DNA of 64,000 nt from Ryuthela nishihirai (taxonomy: Eukaryota; Arthropoda; Arachnida; Araneae; Heptathelidae), in the NCBI GenBank assembly GCA_038380435.1, contig JAWZYU010000734.1, positions 1 to 64,000 on the forward strand. The letters are read 5' to 3'. The position numbers and the translations under genes are program-made. The stretch's first letter is position 1; every line of letters starts with the position of its first letter. The notes beneath the pieces were generated by a model. The model was not told where the DNA came from. It was given only the letters and a program-made list of their open reading frames with translations, and made no database searches. Of the stretch, positions 30,552 through 42,185 are shown piece after piece.

Positions 30552-31105
30552 GGGCGGGGGTGGCTCAGTCGGTAGCGCGCCAGGCTGGTAATCTGTAGTT
30601 CCCAGGTTCGAGTCCCAGCTGGGTCAGCGTTGAGATTTATCTCCGCAAAAATTCCCCGCCCTGCCCACGGTCAGTAGGGGACACCGATGGGCTTGGAGAG
30701 GCCGCCGTCCGTCGGATGGGACGTTAAGCCGTGGCCCCGTGTGCGGGAGAGACATACCCTGTGCACGTTAAAGAACACGCTGGATGGCCTTGACAGGAGG
30801 CAACCATCTGTCTCCCAACAGCTGTTCCAGTGGGTCCCCTCTCCCAACCTTCTCTGAGCCTTCGGGGTCCATGTGACCTGGCCATTTAGCCCATGGTGTG
30901 CAAAAAAGTGCAACTCAGAGGTAAAACAACCCAGCGTTAAAGAACACGCTGGATGGCCTTGACGGGAGGCTACCATCTGTCTCCCAACAGCTGTTCCAGT
31001 GGGTCCCCTCTCCCAACCTTCTCTGAGCCTTCGGGGTCCATGTGACCTGGCCATTTAGCCCATGGTGTGCAAAAAAGTGCCGCTCAGAGGTAAAATAACC
31101 CAATC
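30552..31105 (+). mobile_element. SINE-A with two tail units, TSD-bounded
   Basis: Flanked by CTGCCAATA before the head (30542-30551) and after the tail (about 31114-31122). Two 169-bp tails joined by AACCCAGCGTTAAAG. Confidence 0.85.
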
Positions 31106-31122
31106 AACCCAACCTGCCAATA

Positions 31123-31445
31123 CCGGTTAAATCTATAAATTCCATACCTCATTGAAATTAAGAGAAGAATTGCGTCATATCGTTTCATTTAAACGACAAC
31201 TTCCCGATCTCAAATTTCGTCGAATCTTTGAATCGTTCAATCTGCACATTACAATGCGAAACGGAAGTTTGTGCAACGCGGACAGGAAGTCTCCGACGTT
31301 TCTTAAAAGGTGCTTTCAAAACGAGGTTCCGATGTTAGGATGTGGTGAATCAAACGTCGGTATTGTGCTGCGCAGTGGTTAGAATTAATAACTCTGAATT
31401 CTCAACCTCTTGCGCATTTTCCAGTAATCCGGAATTCGATTTACG
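31123..31445. other. Unassigned segment with ETS-like sites
   Basis: Contains ACGGAAGT near 31261 and ACAGGAAGT near 31283. An open frame 31152-31382 codes for no family I recognise. Confidence 0.25.
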
Positions 31446-34400
31446 GGGTTGGGTTGTTTTACCTCTGAGCAGCACTTTTTTGCCCACAATGGACTAAATG
31501 GTCAGGTCACAAGGACCCCGAAGGCTCAGAGAAGGTTGGGGGAGGGGAGCCACTGGAACAGCTGTTAGGAGACAGATGGTAGACTCCCGTCAAAGCCATC
31601 CAGCGTGTTCTTTAAGGTTGGGTTGTTTTACCTCTGAGCAGCACTTTTTTGCCCACAATGGACTAAATGGCCAGGTCACAAGGACCCCGAAGGCTCAGAG
31701 AAGGTTGGGGGAGGGGACCCACTGGAACAGCTGTTAGGAGACAGATGGTAGACTCCCGTCAAAGCCATCCAGCGTGTTCTTTAAGGTTGGGTTGTTTTAC
31801 CTCTGAGCAGCACTTTTTTGCCCACAATGGACTAAATGGTCAGGTCGCAAGGACCCCGAAGGCTCAGAGAAGGTTGGGGGAGGGGACCCACTGGAACAGC
31901 TGTTAGGAGACAGATGGTAGACTCCCGTGAAAGCCATCCAGCGTGTTCTTTAAGGTTGGGTTGTTTTACCTCTGAGCAGCACTTTTTTGCCCACAATGGA
32001 CTAAATGGTCAGGTCACAAGGACCCCGAAGGCTCAGAGAAGGGTGGGGGAGGGGACCCACTGGAACAGCTGTTAGGAGACAGATGGTAGACTCCCGTCAA
32101 AGCCATCCAGCGTGTTCTTTAAGGTTGGGTTGTTTTACCTCTGAGCAGCACTTTTTTGCCCACAAAATGACTAAATGGTCAGGTCGCAAGGACCCCGAAG
32201 GCTCAGAGAAGGTTGGGGGAGGGGACCCACTGGAACAGCTGTTAGGAGACAGATGGTAGACTCCCGTCAAAGCCATCCAGCGTGTTCTTTAAGGTTGGGT
32301 TGTTTTACCTCTGAGCAGCACTTTTTTGCCCACAATGGACTAAATGGCCAGGTCACAAGGACCCCGAAGGCTCAGAGAAGGTTGGGGGAGGGGACCCACT
32401 GGAACAGCTGTTAGGAGACAGATGGTAGACTCCCGTCAAAGCCATCCAGCGTGTTCTTTAAGGTTGGGTTGTTTTACCTCTGAGCAGCACTTTTTTGCCC
32501 ACAATGGACTAAATGGTCAGGTCGCAAGGACCCCGAAGGCTCAGAGAAGGTTGGGGGAGGGGACCCACTGGAACAGCTGTTAGGAGACAGATGGTAGACT
32601 CCCGTGAAAGCCATCCAGCGTGTTCTTTAAGGTTGGGTTGTTTTACCTCTGAGCAGCACTTTTTTGCCCACAATGGACTAAATGGTCAGGTCACAAGGAC
32701 CCCGAAGGCTCAGAGAAGGGTGGGGGAGGGGACCCACTGGAACAGCTGTTAGGAGACAGATGGTAGACTCCCGTCAAAACCATCCAGCGTGTTCTTTAAG
32801 GTTGGGTTGTTTTACCTCTGAGCAGCACTTTTTTGCCCACAATGGACTAAATGGCCAGGTCACAAGGACCCCGAAGGCTCAGAGAAGGTTGGGGGAGGGG
32901 ACCCACTGGAACAGCTGTTAGGAGACAGATGGTAGACTCCCGTCAAAGCCATCCAGCGTGTTCTTTAAGGTTGGGTTGTTTTACCTCTGAGCAGCAATTT
33001 TTTGCCCACAATGGACTAAATGGTCAGGTCACAAGGACCCCGAAGGCTCAGAGAAGGTTGGGGGAGGGGACCCACTGGAACAGCTGTTAGGAGACAGATG
33101 GTAGACTCCCGTCAAAGCCATCCAGCGTGTTCTTTAAGGTTGGGTTGTTTTACCTCTGAGCAGCACTTTTTTGCCTACAATGGATTAAATGGCCAGGTCA
33201 CAACGACCCCGAAGGATCAGAGAAGGTTGGGGGAGGGGACCCACTGGAACAGCTGTTAGGAGACAGATGGTAGACTCCCGTCAAAGCCATCCAGCGTGTT
33301 CTTTAAGGTTGGGTTGTTTTACCTCTGAGCAGCACTTTTTTGCCCACAATGGACTAAATGGTCAGGTCGCAAGGACCCCGAAGGCTCAGAGAAGGTTGGG
33401 GGAGGGGACCCACTGGAACAGCTGTTAGGAGACAGATGGTAGACTCCCGTGAAAGCCATCCAGCGTGTTCTTTAAGGTTGGGTTGTTTTACCTCTGAGCA
33501 GCACTTTTTTGCCCACAATGGACTAAATGGTCAGGTCACAAGGACCCCGAAGGCTCAGAGAAGGGTGGGGGAGGGGACCCACTGGAACAGCTGTTAGGAG
33601 ACAGATGGTAGACTCCCGTCAAAACCATCCAGCGTGTTCTTTAAGGTTGGGTTGTTTTACCTCTGAGCAGCACTTTTTTGCCCACAATGGACTAAATGGC
33701 CAGGTCACAAGGACCCCGAAGGCTCAGAGAAGGTTGGGGGAGGGGACCCACTGGAACAGCTGTTAGGAGACAGATGGTAGACTCCCGTCAAAGCCATCCA
33801 GCGTGTTCTTTAAGGTTGGGTTGTTTTACCTCTGAGCAGCACTTTTTTGCCCACAATGGACTAAATGGTCAGGTCGCAAGGACCCCGAAGGCTCAGAGAA
33901 GGTTGGGGGAGGGGACCCACTGGAACAGCTGTTAGGAGACAGATGGTAGACTCCCGTCAAAGCCATCCAGCGTGTTCTTTAAGGTTGGGTTGTTTTACCT
34001 CTGAGCAGCACTTTTTTGCCCACAATGGACTAAATGGCCAGGTCACAAGGACCCCGAAGGCTCAGAGAAGGTTGGGGGAGGGGACCCACTGGAACAGCTG
34101 TTAGGAGACAGATGGTAGACTCCCGTCAAAGCCATCCAGCGTGTTCTTTAAGGTTGGGTTGTTTTACCTCTGAGCAGCACTTTTTTGCCCACAATGGACT
34201 AAATGGTCAGGTCGCAAGGACCCCGAAGGCTCAGAGAAGGTTGGGGAAGGGGACCCACTGGAACAGCTGTTAGGAGACAGATGGTAGACTCCCGTCAAAG
34301 CCAACCAGCGTGTTCTTTAAGGTTGGGTTGTTTTACCTCTGAGCAGCACTTTTTTGCCCACAATGGACTAAATGGTCAGGTCACAAGGACCCCGAAGGCT

Positions 34401-35870
34401 CAGAGAAGGGTGGGGGAGGGGACCCACTGGAACAGCTGTTAGGAGACAGATGGTAGACTCCCGTCAAAACCATCCAGCGTGTTCTTTAAGGTTGGGTTGT
34501 TTTACCTCTGAGCAGCACTTTTTTGCCCACAATGGACTAAATGGCCAGGTCACAAGGACCCCGAAGGCTCAGAGAAGGTTGGGGGAGGGGACCCACTGGA
34601 ACAGCTGTTAGGAGACAGATGGTAGACTCCCGTCAAAGCCATCCAGCGTGTTCTTTAAGGTTGGGTTGTTTTACCTCTGAGCAGCAATTTTTTGCCCACA
34701 ATGGACTAAATGGTCAGGTCACAAGGACCCCGAAGGCTCAGAGAAGGTTGGGGGAGGGGACCCACTGGAACAGCTGTTAGGAGACAGATGGTAGACTCCC
34801 GTCAAAGCCATCCAGCGTGTTCTTTAAGGTTGGGTTGTTTTACCTCTGAGCAGCACTTTTTTGCCCACAATGGACTAAATGGCCAGGTCACAACGACCCC
34901 GAAGGATCAGAGAAGGTTGGGGGAGGGGACCCACTGGAACAGCTGTTAGGAGACAGATGGTAGACTCCCGTCAAAGCCATCCAGCGTGTTCTTTAAGGTT
35001 GGGTTGTTTTACCTCTGAGCAGCACTTTTTTGCCCACAATGGACTAAATGGTCAGGTCACAAGGACCCCGAAGGCTCAGAGAAGGTTGGGGGAGGGGACC
35101 CACTGGAACAGCTGTTAGGAGACAGATGGTAGACTCCCGTCAAAGCCATCCAGCGTGTTCTTTAAGGTTGGGTTGTTTTACCTCTGAGAGGCACTTTTTT
35201 GCACACAATGGACTAAATGGCCAGGTCACAAGGACCCCAAAGGCTCAGAGAAGGTTTGGGACCCACTGGAACAGCTGTTAGGAGACAGATGGTAGCCTCC
35301 CATCAAGGCCATCCAGCGTGTTCCTTAACATGCACAGGGTATACACTTTTTTGCACACAATGGGCTAAATGGCCAGGTCACAAGAACCCCGAAGGATCAG
35401 AGAAGATTGGGGGAGGGGACAAACTGGAACAGCTGTTGGGAGACAGATGGTAGCCTCCCGTCAAAGCCATCCAGCGTGTTCTTTAAGGTTGGGTTGTTTT
35501 ACCTCTGAGCAGCACTTTTTTGCCCACAATGGGCTAAATGGCCAGGTCACAAGGCCCCGAAGGCTCAGAGAAGGTTGGGGGAGGGGACCCACTGGAACAG
35601 CTGTTAGGAGACAGATGGTAGACTCCCGTCAAAGCCATCCAGCGTGTTCTTTAAGGTTGGGTTGTTTTACCTCTGAGAAGCACTTTTTTGCCCACAATGG
35701 ACTAAATGGCCAGGTCACAAGAACCCCGAAGGATCAGAGAAGATTGGGGGAGGGGACAAACTGGAACAGCTTTTGGGAGACAGATGGTAGCCTCCCATTA
35801 AGGCCATCCAGCGTGTTCCTTAACATGCACAGGGTATACACTTTTTTGCACACAATGGGCTAAATGGCCA
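31446..35870 (-). repeat. Largest SINE-A-tail satellite array, about 26 units, with higher-order structure
   Basis: Highly homogeneous 169-bp units beginning GGTTGGGTTGTTTTACCTCT, marked by GAGCAGCACTTTTTTGCCCA and TAGACTCCCGTCAAAGCC variants unlike other arrays. Variant markers (CTCCCGTGAAAGCC; AGAAGGGTGGGGGAGG followed by GTCAAAACCATCC; GCAGCAATTTTTTGCC; CACAACGACCCCGAAGGATC) recur in order at 845-bp spacing (five units) around 32513, 33358 and 34203. Before that, four-unit spacing is seen (31836 to 32513). The final units from 35167 onward are more diverged. Confidence 0.94.
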
Positions 35871-36192
35871 GGTCACATGGACCCGAAGGCTCAGAGAAGG
35901 TTGGGGGAGGGGACCCACTGGAACAACTGTTGGGTGACAGATGGTAGCCTGCCGTCAAGGCCATCCAGCGTGTTCTTTAACGTGCACAGGGTATGGCTCT
36001 CCCGCACACGGGGCCACGGCTTAACGTCCCATCCGACGAACGGCGGACTTTCCAAGCTCAGCGGTGTCCCCTACTGACCGTGGACAGGGAGTTTTGCGGA
36101 GATAAGTCTCGACGTTGACCCAGCTGGAACTCGAACCTGGGAACTACAGATTACGAGCCTGGCACGCTACCGACTGAGCCACCCCCGCCCCT
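35871..36192 (-). mobile_element. SINE-A body and head terminating the 31.4-35.9 kb array
   Basis: The last tail unit runs into a complete middle domain (36000-36090) and tRNA head (GAACTCGAACC ... CACCCCCGCCCC), showing that the array was rooted in one SINE copy. Confidence 0.88.
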
Positions 36193-36371
36193 TCGATTTA
36201 CGAATTGATTTGTCAGTTCAACAATTTGATATTTTTCAAACATGTCTGCATGCTTTCAAATCCAAAAGGTTTTCTTTGTATAATTTTATTTTAGACCCAT
36301 ATTTAATGTCTGACACTAGAAATGGAATTTAAAAAAAACTGAAAAAAAATATTAGTGATTGGAAAACTGTA

Positions 36372-36490
36372 CAGTCGCTCAAAAAATATCCGAATTCGGA
36401 AAAAATATCTGTCAACGATTCTTTTAGAAATTAGTGATCTGGCAACCTTCGTGTCACGTGACACGAAGGTTGCCAGATCACTAATTTCTA
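36372..36490. mobile_element. Partial palindromic MITE with 66-bp perfect palindrome
   Basis: Starts CAGTCGCTCAAAAAATATCC after TA. 36425-36490 is self-complementary throughout, centred on CAC|GTG at 36457/36458. The right terminal repeat is missing. Confidence 0.82.
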
Positions 36491-36509
36491 TTAGTAATGG
36501 AAAGCTGTA

Positions 36510-36697
36510 CAGTCGCTCAAAAAAAATATCCGAACACTATTGTTGATTACAGAATTCGGAAAAATATATCTGTCAACGATTCTTTTAGAAATTAGAGATC
36601 TGGTAACCTTCGTGTTACGTGACAAAAGAATCGTTGCCAGATATTTTTTCAAATTCTGTAATCAACAATAGTGTTCAGATATTTTTTTGAGCGACTG
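36510..36697. mobile_element. Complete 188-bp palindromic MITE (Tc1/mariner-like)
   Basis: Ends CAGTCGCTCAAAAAAAATAT and the complement ATATTTTTTTGAGCGACTG, flanked by TA (36508-36509 and 36698-36699). Arms cover nearly the whole element. Its left flank resembles the flank of the 36372 copy, so the first part probably arose by tandem duplication. Confidence 0.85.
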
Positions 36698-36847
36698 TAT
36701 ACTCAAGTGTTAATCTCAGAACGTCCCCTCCCCCTCCTCGTAGAAACTTCATTCTGGGTATGTTCCTAACAGCGTAAGATCTGCTGACAAAAATTATTCT
36801 GATAATTGGCCCTTTATTCAGCGTGATCCTTGTGGCTGTGAGGGACG

Positions 36848-37232
36848 GAGGTGGGGGTGGCTCATTCGGTAGCGCGCCAGGCTCGTAATCTGTAGTTCCG
36901 AGGTTCGAGTCCCAGGTGGGTCAGTGTTGAGATTTATCGCCGCAAAACTCCCCGCCCTGCCCATGGTCAGTAGGGGACAGCGATGGACTTGGAATGGCCG
37001 CCGTCCGTCGGATGGGACGTTAAGCCGTGGCCCCGTGAGCGGGATAGCCATACCCTGTGCACGTTAAAGAACACGCTGGATGGCCTTGACGGGAGGCTAA
37101 CATCTGTCTCCCAACAGCTGTTCCAGTGGGTCTCTTTCCCCAACCTTCTCTGAGCTTCGGGGTCCATGTGACTTGGCCATTTAGCCCATTGTGTGTAAAA
37201 AAAGTGCCGCTTAGAGGTAAAACAACCCAACC
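36848..37232 (+). mobile_element. SINE-A, full length
   Basis: Head GGAGGTGGGGGTGGCTCATT, B box GGTTCGAGTCC, single tail ending AAACAACCCAACC. Confidence 0.9.
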
Positions 37233-37576
37233 TTGCTATGGTGAGTTGTTGGAAGACAAAGCAAGATAGTCGCAGATGAAAATAGCAAAATGTCTCAAAG
37301 TGTCGCAAAAAGGTAGGTTCTGGGAGACAAGAAACATTACGAGATAATCTGGCCGAGATCGCACAAGAGTAACTTTAACTCGAACTGACCGTTAGCTGGC
37401 TCTAAATGGCAAGAAGGAAAAGTACGATGACTTCACAGCAACTGTCTCTCGAAGTTTCTATGACCACAAGTAAAAGAACCTGCAGAACAGCATTGCGAAG
37501 TCTTGATGCGAATGACCACTCTATACCAGGAGACCAGTGTTTTGTGTAGCTCTAACCACCAACAACGAAAATATCG
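37233..37576. other. Unannotated spacer
   Basis: No gene or repeat family recognised; leads into the 305-bp tandem repeat. Confidence 0.35.
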
Positions 37577-38494
37577 TATAAACTAATGCCACCAACATGT
37601 CGCTTGGAGCCGGAATAATGGTCTAATGTTCTGTTTTAAACCGAGTCCCGATTTAACTAACAGCCAGATTCTAAACGTTTAATCTTCAGAGAAGGATTAG
37701 TTAAGAACGAGGAAATCTCTGAAAGAACTTTCAGTTTAGAATGAAACAATCCAAAGCAATGTTTATATCATTTTGAATATCCTTTAGCTGCATCCGGCCG
37801 AAAGAGAGATAGCCGATCTTTAGACCATTCTCGGCCTTTCTAACGAAGGACGTATCTTACAAATATTACAAAGAAAATGCTGTATAAACTAATGTCATAA
37901 CATGTCGCTTGGAGCCGGAATAATGGTCTAATGTTCTGCTTTAAACCGAGTCTCGATTTAACTAACAGCCAGATTCTAAACGTTTAATCTTCAGAGAAGG
38001 ATTAGTTAAGAACGAGGAAATCTCTGAAAGAACTTTCGGTTTAGAATGAAACAATCCAAAGCAATGTTTATATCATTTTGAATATCCTTTAGCTGCATCC
38101 GGCCGAAAGAGAGATAGACGATCTTTAGACTATTCTCGGCCTTTCTAACTAAGGACGTATCTTACAAATATTACAAAGAAAATGCTGTATAAACTAATGC
38201 CACCAACATGTCGCTTGGAGCCGGAATAATGGTCTAAAGTTCTGTTTTAAACCGAGTCTCGATTTAACTAACAGCCAGATTCTAAACGTTTAATCTGCAG
38301 AGAAGGATTAGTTAAGAACGAGGAAATCTCTGAAAGAACTTTCGGTTTAGAATGAAACAATCCAAAGCAATGTTTATATCATTTTGAATATCCTTTAGCT
38401 GCATCCGGCCGAAAGAGAGATAGACGATCTTTAGACCATTCTCGGCCTTTCTAACTAAGGACGTATCTTACAAATATTACAAAGAAAATGCTGT
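37577..38494. repeat. 305-bp tandem repeat, three units
   Basis: CGCTTGGAGCCGGAATAATG recurs at 37601, 37906 and 38212. Units are almost identical through CATCCGGCCGAAAGAGAGAT and CAAATATTACAAAGAAAATG. No ORF. Confidence 0.93.
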
Positions 38495-38867
38495 GCGTTT
38501 GCAGAAACATCTAACACAAACTCTCTTATATTTCAATCCACAAGAGAAGAAAAGTCCATATTGTTATTCGCCTCTTGTTCACTTTCTTGTCAACGTGTGT
38601 GGAAAAGGAAGGCATCATCCTGATGGTTTATTTTCGAAGAGAAAAACAAACATCCAACTGTGATGGGTCGATAGCAGTATAGCACTTCAATATAACGGGT
38701 GTCTTTATTGAAATAATTATGTGCTGTCTGCTAGGTCAACTGAGCATCAAGGTTATGTTACCAGAAGTTTGAACAATCTTCTCTATAAATACAGGCGTAA
38801 ACTATGTATTGTCACGATATTGTCACCATACTAGCAGAATTACCTAGTGTTGCTCGGGTAGGAAACT
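38495..38867. other. Unannotated spacer
   Basis: No recognised feature. Confidence 0.35.
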
Positions 38868-38875
38868 GTCTAAAG

Positions 38876-39571
38876 CGGAGGTTCCCAAACTTATTTGTCC
38901 TACCGCCCCCTTTTCAGAAAAAAAAAACTACTCAGCGCCCCCCTGGAAATCTATTTTCTTTAAGCGAACAAACAGAAAGATGCATTGACAAATTTGCGTT
39001 CTTTTATGTATCTATATTTCTACCTACGTCCTACAACATAATAAAGAAAGATGTTGTTGTAAATAAGACACCTTGAAGCTTGAAATTATAAAATTACTTA
39101 TTAAAATCAACCATAGTAACATTCGCATTACACACAGAAAATTAAGATAACGAACGATAATTTTATGTGTTTATTTGGAAAATAAAGTAATCACTACGAC
39201 TTTAATCTATGTTACACAATAGATGAAACATGTACGAAGGGTTTTTCAAAATTTTCTTATCTTCCCTTCTTTCTTTATGCTTCCACCGCCCCCAATTGCA
39301 CCCGAGGCTACTACCGACCCCCTGGATCATTCCAGCGTCCTCTAATAATAAATAAATAAATACCCCCTCAAGCAGCTGCTTGCCACAGAGGTCTGACAGG
39401 AGCCTGTCAGTTTATATGCCATAGTAGGAGATCTGAGAGGATGGCAGGACCTCAGCAGAAAAACGACACACACATCCATGCCTAATCCGGGGCTCGAACC
39501 CAGGTCCCTTAGATCAGTAGCCAAGCGTGCTGACCACTAGGGGGCGGTATCTCCCACTTGGGAAAACATTG
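38876..39571. mobile_element. hAT-type non-autonomous element carrying SINE-B
   Basis: A perfect 8-bp TSD GTCTAAAG (38868-38875 and 39572-39579) encloses CGGAGGTTCCCAAACTT at the left and CACTTGGGAAAACATTG at the right, an imperfect inverted pair resembling hAT ends. Subterminal CCGCCCCC and GGGGGCGG also pair. SINE-B lies near its right end. A short ORF at 38804-39076 is not a transposase. Confidence 0.72.
39347..39540 (-). mobile_element. SINE-B, near full length
   Basis: Minus sense: head with B box GGTTCGAGCCCC, body, and (ATTT)n tail (AAATAAATAAAT on the plus strand). Confidence 0.88.
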
Positions 39572-39585
39572 GTCTAAAGTATAGA

Positions 39586-39676
39586 GTCCTGCCATCCTCT
39601 CAGATCTTCTACTGTGGCATATAAACTGACAGGCTCCTGTCAGACCTCTGTGGCAAGCAGCTGCTTGAGGGGTTTT
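39586..39676 (+). mobile_element. SINE-B 3' fragment
   Basis: GTCCTGCCATCCTCTCAGAT to GCAGCTGCTTGAGGGG followed by T-rich tail. Confidence 0.82.
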
Positions 39677-40827
39677 TTATTTTTATTTATAGAGTAAAAT
39701 GACACTCCCTACGTCGCAAGCGTTTTCATTGAGTAAAATCCATTGCAATTGTTTCTTACCCCCCCCCCCCCAACCATTGCTAAAAATTTCTATGGGAAAT
39801 TCTTTTGGGGAGGTCTCAAACTCTCTAAGGTATATAGTAGATTAGAGTATATAGTATTATGGAGGTGAAAAAACGTTAAATATACATATATTTCGCTTAT
39901 TTTTCAAGAAATTTTTCAAGATCATTAAAACTGACGAAGAATTTAATACCTGGACGGCGACATTAATACTGAACCCCTCCCTTTATTAGTTCGATATCCG
40001 ACCTAATTGATAGTAATCAACATATTATTTTATTATTTTTTCGAAAGGTTCTAGGAACACAAAGTTGATGCTCGTGGAACACTAGCTGAGAAATGCTGCT
40101 AATGAATATAATCATGGTCATCGCATTTTTCTATCGTGCTGCCATCTATGGGCATTTTATGATACTATTGATTGATTAAAGTCCTAAGTTCATTGCTTTT
40201 AGTTCAATCAATAAAATAGTTTATTAATCAATGTAATCAATGATAAATTGTTCAGTGAAAAGCTTTACTTCGGTAATTGCATCTCTTGCACGCATAATAC
40301 TAATATAATATAATTAATAATAGATTAGCGAATTTTAAAATGGAGTTCTGTATTATTGGTACCAAACTTAAACGGAATAATAATAAAAAAATCTTTATTC
40401 TAAAATTCCTTCATTTAATATTTTTATGGGAAAAGAGGTTTAAGCCGACTACCCATTAGATTTGATTTGTATATTGTGTTCTTTGTAAGAATTTTTAGCA
40501 TGTTGGATGACTTCCCCTTCGTAGAGCTCAGTTAATCAAGATTCCACTGTTATTTCCATTTTTTTAGACTTAAAATATTAAATTTTATCTCATATTAATT
40601 TCCTTCTACGCAATAAATTTTTTAATTAAAATTGTTTCAATATTGTCTAAAATCAACGCATTAAATAAACTAGTACACCCCGACCGGTGACAGCCAGACA
40701 AACGTTAAAAAATAGTTTCCTCACTAGATGGCACCTCTGTTTAAGAACTACAGATCAAACGATTTATGGGTTTAGCCGTTTAATCCATGGAATTTAGAAT
40801 AGTTTTTTTAAATAATAATAATAAATA
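39677..40827. other. AT-rich intergenic sequence
   Basis: Contains a C run at 39758-39770. No gene or repeat family recognised. Confidence 0.35.
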
Positions 40828-40994
40828 AATACCCCCTCAAGCAGCTGCTTGCCACAGAGGTCTGACAGGAGCCTGCCAGTTTATATGCCATAGTAGAAGA
40901 TCTGAGAGGATGGCAGGACCTCAGCAGAAAAACGACACATACATCCATGCCTTATCCGGGGCTCGAACCCAGGTCACGTAGATCAGTAGCCAAG
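40828..40994 (-). mobile_element. SINE-B, head truncated
   Basis: Tail, body and B box (GGGGCTCGAACCC) present; it breaks off at AGTAGCCAAGCGAC, within the D-arm side. Confidence 0.85.
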
Positions 40995-42050
40995 CGACTT
41001 TAAATTATATAAAACACGAAATCATTGATAGAATTGGCTACGTATATTCTCCACTGAATTTTTCGTTAAAAAACATCATTTATAACCATTTAAAACAATA
41101 TATTTATATACTGTGTCAAAAAAGCAGTGAATATAACCTTCAGTTGAAGTTCGCATCACAGATATTTCAAGTGTTCAGAAAATCTTAACTTGGTTACAAA
41201 TAATAAATTCAAAATACTAGAAGTTGTTCTTTTCCCGAAAAGAATTAATTTTCGAAAAGTAAGCACTTTAAAGCAAAAAAAAAATTCGTCCATAAACAAT
41301 CTGATTTGAAAAATTAATAAAACTGTATTTATGATTGCTGTTGAAAGTTTACAAATTTATTTTATCTTTTCAGTTAAAAGATACTGTTGCAGCTGGTCCT
41401 TAATTTCAGATATTATTAAATTGTAAATATTCTCAAAGTCAATTTTTTGCAAATGTCTTTTTCGATTAACTAAGAAAATAATTGCCTATCACACGAATCA
41501 CTTGATAATTTTGTTAATGTGTCATAGAATATTCGTGAACTCCCCCTAAAACACAATTTAATTACAGCTCGAGGGAACGCCAGTCTGCCGCTGACTGTCG
41601 CGGATGACGTAATTTGGCGCATATCACGGCCCTTCCCATGATGCGTTTCGCGATAACATGGCTGGCCCAGCTGTAGTAGAAACGTCGTTGTAGTATGTGC
41701 ACGTTCATGGACCGGTGACAGTGTAGGAATACTGTAAATATTTCTGTAATTTATTTCTTTTGTTAATGAGTCCAATTTTTAGCTGATACCTCATTGCAGG
41801 CTGGTTCTGCTTTATGGGGGTGAGACGCAACTGTATCTTAAATGTCTGAAATCAAGATTTGGTTGATTTGGGTGTAGCCCAAGTGAGCACTGCAGTACGC
41901 ATCACTATTGTCATAAGGAAAAGTTAAGCCAAAAGTGTAGTAGAGACTAACTATGTGTTGGAATTTATTTTACCCCTCCGAGTTCTAATACGAATAGCAG
42001 AATTTGTTGAAAGAATTTTCCATAATTTGTGATATTTGTAAAAACCGACT
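40995..42050 (+). promoter_or_regulatory. Upstream/5' UTR region of kinesin heavy chain
   Basis: A locally GC-richer block at 41570-41720 with a CRE-like TGACGTAA (about 41605-41612) sits in AT-rich DNA. A short upstream ORF of 11 codons begins with ATG at 41953 and stops at 41986-41988. CATTGCAG|GC near 41799 could be a 5' UTR splice acceptor. Transcription start not determined. Confidence 0.35.
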
Positions 42051-42185
42051 ATGACGGAAAACCCAGCAGAGTGTAGCATCAAAGTAGTGTGCCGGTTTCG
42101 ACCACTGAACACCGCAGAAGAGAAAGCTGGGAGCAAATTTATCGTCAAATTTCCAGCGGGAACAGAAGAATGCGTTTCAGTAGGG
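42051..42185 (+). CDS. Khc: Kinesin-1 heavy chain, first coding exon
   Basis: 45 codons start at ATG 42051 (A at -3) and contain [14 protein letters not shown] and [13 protein letters not shown], the first beta-strand and N-terminal region of the kinesin-1 motor domain, closely resembling insect Khc. The exon ends VSVG at a GTGAGT donor (42186-42191), phase 0. Kinesin-1 heavy chain is the ATP-driven plus-end microtubule motor that hauls vesicles and organelles with its light chain. The following exon, which should carry the FDKVF and P-loop region, was not found by eye up to 64000, so intron 1 is either longer than 21.8 kb or an exon was missed. It is too short to stand out as an ORF; identification rests on motif order and the splice site. 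Confidence 0.85.

Noticed and set aside
31446..35870. CRISPR array
   Set aside because: Units are contiguous without unique spacers, the DNA is eukaryotic, and no cas genes exist.
41951..42148. Minus-strand ORF over the kinesin start
   Set aside because: Shadow of the plus-strand exon and its 5' UTR.
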